From: a virus
Strand: one strand, 5' to 3'
DNA: 26,185 nucleotides
IMG/VR virus record: IMGVR_UViG_3300048834_001310
Span: 1-26,185 of that record
Shown piece after piece: positions 22,049-26,185 of the stretch (its first letter is position 1; every line of letters starts with the position of its first letter). Position numbers and translations under genes: made by a program. Below the pieces are notes generated by a model, which searched no databases, was not told the DNA's origin, and was given only the letters and a program-made list of their open reading frames with translations.

Positions 22049-23726
22049 ACACCCTCGCTCTTCTTTTTAATGTAGGTTTGATTGGTTTTATTAAATGCAG
22101 GCCAATGCCCATAATCAGAGCTATTGCCGGATCTATTTTGTTGTCCTTCCCATCCTTGGTTGGGAAAATGTTGTCTTTCCTATCATACTTGACAACAACA
22201 TTACTCACAGCCCATCGGAGGACTGGATCTTTCTGAAATTCAATACCACTGGATACCACTAGAGCTTCTAGCTCTTTCGATGGTTCACTTAAGTTTTTAA
22301 CCGTCTGACCAAACTCAATAGTCTTGACTTTTCTCTTCTGGAGACCCTGTACCAAAGTAATTGCCTGGAATGGGTCAAAGCCAACTGCTTGCACATCGTA
22401 GGTTGAAATATCAGTTGTGATGTCCTCTAGTATCTGATCATAGTCGATCACTTCCCCAGCACAAGTACGAATCCACCCTGCTGTCTGCCAGGCTTTGTAC
22501 ACAGACTTCTTTCCAATGAGGTTCCTCTCAATTGTCAACTCCGGAAGATAATTTCGTGTGAATGCCACGAGTTTCTTACTATCTCTGAACAACAATGCAT
22601 AGCTGGCCAAATCTAGCTTGGAACTTAAGTCCAGGGTGATGTAGCAAGGCTTCCCCTTGAACTTTTCAATATCCAACTGATCATTCTCGTTTTTATACCA
22701 TGAATCCATATTCATCCATGAGCTATAGCTCGATATCCAAATATTCAGACGTTTGGTCTTAAAATCATTCTTCTTGGCCTCAGACTCTCGAGCTTTATTT
22801 ACAAGTGCAAGAAGGTCTTCCTCAAAAAGTGATATCCCAAAATTCGGATTCGCTTTACGCCAAACATCCGGCTGGTCCCATCGATCTTCGTCACCCTTAT
22901 CAATTGTAAAGATTATACCGAAGAATCGTTCATCTTCAATGATACCTTCAAGCACTTTGATAAGGTAGTCCCTAGTTTCATAGCAGATACCTTCGCGGTT
23001 ATCTCCGGCAGTAGTAATGGATATAAGCAATGGTTGCTGTCTAGATCCAGTACTGGTATCAATCACATCGTACAAATCCCTTGATGGCCATGCGTGAAGC
23101 TCGTCAAAAATACCACAATGAGTGTTAAACCCATCCATACGCTTTGACTCTTTAGACAACGGCATAAACTTGGATTTCATCCGATTGGAGACGATAGTTG
23201 ATTTGCGAAGTGTCAGCTCCCTGCGAAGCTTATCACTCTGTGAAACCATCTGGTATGCATCGTTAAAAACTATCATCGACTGGCTTCTCGATGTTGCAGC
23301 TGAATAAATCTCGGCACCAGGTTCATTATCAAAATCCATCATGTACAACCCAATACCAGCCAACATAGTAGTCTTTCCATTCTTTCTACCAACCTCATTA
23401 TAAGCCTCTCGAAATCGCCTTAGATTATTATCCTTTCGGAGCCAACCAAAAAGCGACCCAACAATAAAAACTTGCCAGGGCTCGAGCACAACAATCTGTC
23501 CAGCCCATTTTCCCTTCCAATGTCTGAGGTTGTTGAAATAGTTTAGAGCATGAAGTGCAGCGTCCGGATTGAAATAGTATTCGAAGGTATCATCATCGAA
23601 ACGGTTCAAATCCCGGATGTGTCGCGTTATTGCCAACTTGACAAAACGACATACCACTATACGCCCTGATGAAACGCCCTCAACATACTGATCAAATTTT
23701 TCAATACCGGTCTTAATATCCTGCAT
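22038..23726 (-). CDS. terL: Large terminase subunit
   Basis: A 562-residue packaging motor of the Terminase_1 type. The ATPase half has the Walker A-like GRKNGKTT (113-120) and Walker B IFDE (206-209), followed by SITTAGDN. The nuclease half shows acidic residues Asp366 in ITLDLSSK, Asp451 in AVGFDPFQ and Asp532 in KIDPAIAL. It cuts concatemeric DNA and pumps it through the portal. The ATG overlaps the small subunit stop by 14 bases. Confidence 0.96.
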   Translation of the reverse strand: MQDIKTGIEKFDQYVEGVSSGRIVVCRFVKLAITRHIRDLNRFDDDTFEYYFNPDAALHALNYFNNLRHWKGKWAGQIVVLEPWQVFIVGSLFGWLRKDNNLRRFREAYNEVGRKNGKTTMLAGIGLYMMDFDNEPGAEIYSAATSRSQSMIVFNDAYQMVSQSDKLRRELTLRKSTIVSNRMKSKFMPLSKESKRMDGFNTHCGIFDELHAWPSRDLYDVIDTSTGSRQQPLLISITTAGDNREGICYETRDYLIKVLEGIIEDERFFGIIFTIDKGDEDRWDQPDVWRKANPNFGISLFEEDLLALVNKARESEAKKNDFKTKRLNIWISSYSSWMNMDSWYKNENDQLDIEKFKGKPCYITLDLSSKLDLASYALLFRDSKKLVAFTRNYLPELTIERNLIGKKSVYKAWQTAGWIRTCAGEVIDYDQILEDITTDISTYDVQAVGFDPFQAITLVQGLQKRKVKTIEFGQTVKNLSEPSKELEALVVSSGIEFQKDPVLRWAVSNVVVKYDRKDNIFPTKDGKDNKIDPAIALIMGIGLHLIKPIKPTLKRRARVYVA

Positions 23727-24228
23727 TTCCTAGTAAGAATGGTTTTGGTCTTTCTCCATTGTATGGGTCTGATCCGGGTGATACAGCATCATCCGGTAGC
23801 TCAATGCCTTTGATGTCTGAAAGTGTAAATCCAAACTTAGCCCCCAGCGTCAAAGCATTTTTCAGAGCATCGTCACGCATTCGAAGTTCAATAACCTTCT
23901 TAGCATCCTTACCCATTGCCTGGGAATAGAGTCGCTGTCCCTTCTCCTGCTTTTCTTTGATGATCACACTCATGTCCTGATACATGGCAACTTCACCGCA
24001 ATACATTGCAAGCAGTTCCAGGTGCAGATCGTAAAGAACTCCGAGTTTGAAGAGCCGGTCAACCACTACTCTCCACACCTTTTGTCCAGTCTTGGTCAAG
24101 TATCCAGGAGCTTTAGGTAATGATTCCAGCGACTCAAGAGGCAGGGGATTAGTGGGCTCTCGGTCCTTTCTATAAGTACCTTCCAGAATTTTCTGATGTG
24201 TTGGCTTTTTTGGTCTTCCTCTACTCAT
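23713..24228 (-). CDS. terS: Small terminase subunit (P27 family)
   Basis: A 171-residue protein of the P27 small terminase family, with the N-terminal signature SRGRPKKPTHQKILEGTYRK and the central helices LGVLYDLHLELLAMYCGEVA and later DALKNALTLGAKFGF. It recognises phage DNA and starts packaging. I place the start at ATG 24228; a TTG two codons upstream (24234) has an AGGA at better spacing, so it cannot be excluded. The 90-base gap upstream of it contains no gene. Confidence 0.9.
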   Translation of the reverse strand: MSRGRPKKPTHQKILEGTYRKDREPTNPLPLESLESLPKAPGYLTKTGQKVWRVVVDRLFKLGVLYDLHLELLAMYCGEVAMYQDMSVIIKEKQEKGQRLYSQAMGKDAKKVIELRMRDDALKNALTLGAKFGFTLSDIKGIELPDDAVSPGSDPYNGERPKPFLLGNAGY

Positions 24229-24229
24229 A

Positions 24230-24249
24230 AACAACTGTTCCTACTTATT
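24230..24249 (-). promoter_or_regulatory. terS leader element shared with the portal leader
   Basis: On the minus strand AATAAGTAG is followed by GAACAGTTGTT, directly before the terS start. The portal leader has AATAAGTAG-AAGT-GGAACATTGTT (21210-21188), identical apart from four extra bases and one changed base. The shared sequence may be a regulator half-site with its flank, or a common leader used for expression. Confidence 0.4.
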
Positions 24250-24317
24250 TTTCCCTAATTTTGACAGTGAAAAAAACTACCTAGGAATACGGTTACAAGA
24301 AACCGCCTCCAGAAAGT

Positions 24318-24593
24318 TTAAACCCCGCCCCCCTTTTTTGATTCTTTGGCAGAAGCAAACTTAGGATCATAGTTTCGACTGGTGTAGTAGCTACTAATGA
24401 TCACAAAAGCGAGAAGCATGAACATTCTCGCTGCCACTTGAAACTGATCCAATAGATCATCAAGCAATATGATTTCAACTGCAGACCAAATCAGTCCAGC
24501 GATACAGAACACTTCAAAGATGTATGCAAGTATGCCAGTGAGGTTCATAGCAACCTTGATTCCTACTTGCCTATGCTTATCATTTACCTTCAC
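24318..24593 (-). CDS. Small membrane protein next to HNH gene
   Basis: The GTG at 24593 is chosen because GAGAGG lies seven bases upstream, giving 91 residues; an in-frame ATG at 24548 would give a shorter protein. Two hydrophobic segments are visible (GILAYIFEVFCIAGLIWSAV, then MFMLLAFVIISSYY), followed by a positively charged tail with KESKKGGG. It overlaps the HNH gene stop by 14 bases. It may be a holin-like or accessory membrane protein, but the lysis genes lie elsewhere, so its job is open. Confidence 0.55.
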   Translation of the reverse strand: MKVNDKHRQVGIKVAMNLTGILAYIFEVFCIAGLIWSAVEIILLDDLLDQFQVAARMFMLLAFVIISSYYTSRNYDPKFASAKESKKGGGV

Positions 24594-24990
24594 GATTAAA
24601 CCTCTCCATAGCTGATTTAGATTGGTGATGATGGTTACACAACCACTGGAGATTACTCGGATCCAAGGCAGCTCCACCATCTTCGATTGCTTTGATGTGA
24701 TCCAACACAAATGCTGGTTGTATTCTATTCCCTTTGATACACTCTCGGCAGTATGGTCGAAATGGACTTTGAGATGAGTATACCTGAAGATCTGTGAATG
24801 GGATCTCTTTGTTCTGATTGTAGATCTTAGTTACTGCAGCCAGATCATTCGCCTGTGCTTTCTTCAGCTCTCGAGCTCTCAACGCTCTCCAGTACTTTCC
24901 TTGATAGAACTTCTTACGCTCGGTTCTTTCGATGGACTCAGTGTACTTCGCGATAGGCTCGTGCCTTCTATAAACTTCCGACTTTTCCAT
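24580..24990 (-). CDS. HNH endonuclease
   Basis: A 136-residue HNH nuclease. CxxC (Cys81, Cys84 in YCREC), DH at 97-98 in FVLDHIKAIEDGG, Asn113 in SNLQWLC and the final CNHHHQSKS (118-126) form the metal site and the zinc-binding knuckle. HNH proteins encoded beside terminase genes (HK97 gp74 is the known example) assist in cos cleavage and packaging. Position, two genes before terS, fits that. AAAGGA lies five bases before the ATG. Confidence 0.9.
   Translation of the reverse strand: MEKSEVYRRHEPIAKYTESIERTERKKFYQGKYWRALRARELKKAQANDLAAVTKIYNQNKEIPFTDLQVYSSQSPFRPYCRECIKGNRIQPAFVLDHIKAIEDGGAALDPSNLQWLCNHHHQSKSAMERFNREGK
24601..24606 (-). promoter_or_regulatory. Ribosome binding site supporting GTG 24593
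   Basis: GAGAGG on the minus strand, seven bases before the GTG. It lies inside the HNH gene and is the main support for this start. Confidence 0.55.
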
Positions 24991-24991
24991 C

Positions 24992-25156
24992 TTAGTCCTT
25001 TCTAGACCCTTTTATGATGTCCCAGCAAAAACGAATTCTGTAGGACAACGGTTGCTCTCGAACCCATTCAAGAAACTGCACAGCGATGGCAGTTCGATTA
25101 CGATTCGTAGCCTTATCAATTGTTCTTTTGTACTTCTTGATTTGCTTCTGACTCAT
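24992..25156 (-). CDS. 54-residue basic protein before the HNH gene
   Basis: A small frame, MSQKQIKKYKRTIDKATNRN at its beginning and FCWDIIKGSRKD at its end, is open across what would otherwise be a 160-base gap. Its ATG overlaps the stop of the upstream gene as ATGA (25153-25156), and its stop TAA ends one base before the HNH ATG, so the geometry strongly supports a real gene. It is basic, helical and unrecognised; similar small basic proteins occur near replication and HNH genes in Bacteroidota phages. Confidence 0.7.
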   Translation of the reverse strand: MSQKQIKKYKRTIDKATNRNRTAIAVQFLEWVREQPLSYRIRFCWDIIKGSRKD

Positions 25157-25425
25157 GCCACCTCGACTAATTTTTGAGTTAATAAATCTGCACTTTCACA
25201 TCCAACAAGGCAAACACGATTGACACTACTTGTCAATGTTTTCTCTTGTTCGATTCTTTTCTTGAACCTGAAAAACTCTCGATCAACAAGCTCAATCCTA
25301 TTCGGATATTTAAGTTTGTACATTTGAACCGTCTCCAGGACTTCAGATGTATTTCCAGTTGCTAACCACTTCGCTCTCAATGCAATGGATACTCTGTCAC
25401 TAAACATTCTTTCACCAGCTGACAT
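25153..25425 (-). CDS. Hypothetical protein with strong ribosome site
   Basis: The start at ATG 25425 is fixed by a perfect AGGAGG six bases before it, giving 90 residues; a longer version from 25461 would overlap the helicase gene by 50 bases and has no such site. It is mainly helical and charged (FSDRVSIALRAKWLATG, DREFFRFKKRIEQEKT) and ends with VCLVGCESADLL. No domain is recognised. It overlaps the helicase end by 14 bases. Confidence 0.65.
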   Translation of the reverse strand: MSAGERMFSDRVSIALRAKWLATGNTSEVLETVQMYKLKYPNRIELVDREFFRFKKRIEQEKTLTSSVNRVCLVGCESADLLTQKLVEVA

Positions 25426-26185
25426 GTGGTTCCTCCTGTTTTGTGAGAATCTCAAGACCATGATCCAAATGGATCAACTGGAGTCTCTTGATCTCTTGTT
25501 TACCTTTCCTCACTTTACACTGTCGTACATAAACACTATCGAGTGGCTGATGTCTGCCTTCCCAGTCCAGGACATTGTCACTTTCTATAAGACCATCAAC
25601 CATCTTGGGCCGGAACACACTAGTGATGATGTGAGCATCTTGCTTCAGCTGTTGGGACCAACGAACATCACCATAGTTCGGCTCTTGTCTCCAGCCATGA
25701 CGTTTACCATAATCAATAGTAACCTGGCTAAGTGGATGACAGACCACGTTGAGATCTTGAGCCAGCCTAGTGATCTGTTGTGAGATGTACTCTACATTAC
25801 CAGATCTCTCTTTCTTGTTCGCATCGATGTTCTGAACATAATCGAAGACGATGTAGTCAGTCTTGAACTCTTTCTTCACTCGACGGCATTCACGCTTGAT
25901 GTCCTCGATGTCACGAAGACTATGACAGATTCGAACATTATCCATGCTGTCACCACAGACTCTAGCAAAGTACTCAGCTGTAGAAGTATCATAATCCTCG
26001 AGTTGGATCCAGTGTACCTTATAACCACGCTTCATCAATCTGGAAGCTTTCCACATGGCATATTGAGTCTTTCCATGACCAGAGTCAGCAATTGTCAGCT
26101 CAACTTGACCGCGAACCAATCCACAGCTCTCATAAAGCACCTCATCAAGCTTTCGAACTCCGGTGTAAAGCCTCTCTGCAACAGG
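25412..26185 (-). CDS. DnaB-type replicative helicase, 5' end beyond the window
   Basis: The reading frame runs off the right edge, so only the C-terminal 257 codons are present. YTGVRKLDE (8-16 residues from the edge) resembles the conserved 'G-x-x-x-L-D' entry of the helicase domain. Then come the Walker A ADSGHGKTQ (GKT), the H2-like YIVFDYVQNID (Walker B), and SQVTIDYGKRHGWRQEP. A GTG at 26140 inside this frame is not a start because the family motif continues upstream. The protein would unwind phage DNA during replication and marks the transition from early to late genes. There is no matching intein or insertion in the visible part. Confidence 0.85.
   Translation of the reverse strand, partial: PVAERLYTGVRKLDEVLYESCGLVRGQVELTIADSGHGKTQYAMWKASRLMKRGYKVHWIQLEDYDTSTAEYFARVCGDSMDNVRICHSLRDIEDIKRECRRVKKEFKTDYIVFDYVQNIDANKKERSGNVEYISQQITRLAQDLNVVCHPLSQVTIDYGKRHGWRQEPNYGDVRWSQQLKQDAHIITSVFRPKMVDGLIESDNVLDWEGRHQPLDSVYVRQCKVRKGKQEIKRLQLIHLDHGLEILTKQEEPHVSW
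25432..25437 (-). promoter_or_regulatory. Perfect Shine-Dalgarno deciding the 25425 start
   Basis: AGGAGG, six bases before ATG 25425. The strongest ribosome site in the window. Confidence 0.85.

Noticed and set aside
24229-24317. A promoter with TAnnTTTG (Bacteroidota type) or sigma-70 boxes
   Set aside because: T-rich stretches and a run of G (minus strand) are present, but no pair of boxes with proper spacing could be assigned.
24594-24710. An N-terminal extension of the small membrane protein inside the HNH gene
   Set aside because: It duplicates the HNH coding region in another frame; GTG 24593 with GAGAGG upstream is a better start.
25426-25461. An earlier ATG for the 90-residue unknown protein
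   Set aside because: It lies inside the helicase gene without a ribosome site, while ATG 25425 has a perfect AGGAGG.
1-26185. CRISPR arrays, tRNA or rRNA genes, insertion sequences, integrase or toxin-antitoxin genes
   Set aside because: No regular direct repeats with spacers, no cloverleaf sequence, and no transposase, integrase or toxin motifs were seen in the window.

Overview
The window is the late (structural) region of a tailed, double-stranded DNA phage or prophage with an HK97-type head and a long, probably non-contractile (siphovirus-like) tail. Every convincing gene but one lies on the minus strand, so transcription runs from the right end of the window to the left, with very tight packing (ATGA, GTGA and TAATG overlaps). 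The host is probably a Bacteroidota or near relative. Evidence for this is the moderate G+C, the fibronectin-like repeats and terminal regulatory-like domain in the big fibre, the signal peptide ending in NAQ on the plus-strand gene, and the general look of the tail-hub protein. This host assignment is an inference. Several genes nevertheless have good Shine-Dalgarno sites (AGGAGG, AAAGGAG, AAGGAG).

Right to left. 26185-24318 is the end of a replication/packaging-accessory block: a DnaB-type helicase fragment running off the window edge, two small genes (one of 54 codons), an HNH endonuclease of the terminase-associated kind, and a small membrane protein. 24228-17559 is the packaging and head module: P27-type small terminase, large terminase, a small helical protein, two AT-rich unknown genes that look like an inserted moron, then portal, ClpP-like head protease, HK97 major capsid protein and a small helix-hairpin-helix-like protein. 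A hairpin sits just after the capsid gene. 17559-14649 is the head-tail joining module (gp6-like connector, head-tail adaptor, gp10-like, DUF3168-like completion protein). It is interrupted by a three-gene lysis-like cassette: a T4-type lysozyme with an E-8-C-5-T catalytic motif and two small membrane proteins.

14649-6616 is the tail module: two tandem tail-tube-like proteins, a pair of tail assembly chaperone frames joined by a probable -1 ribosomal frameshift at a run of five G, a tape measure protein and a 1316-residue tail hub/fibre protein. 6605-666 is the distal tail and accessory end: two coiled-coil proteins flanking a possible winged-helix protein, two small beta-rich proteins, a 1345-residue mosaic fibre/adhesin and a lipoprotein. 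The operon ends at a strong rho-independent terminator (610-644). A convergent plus-strand gene for a secreted, probably outer-membrane beta-barrel protein occupies 1-510.

Most of the content is a recognisable phage late operon. The parts most worth a second look are the frameshift site, the lysis cassette inside the neck genes, the twin palindromes between the AT-rich insert and the portal gene, the element shared by the terS and portal leaders, the doubled tail tube gene, and the lipoprotein/outer-membrane pair at the operon end.
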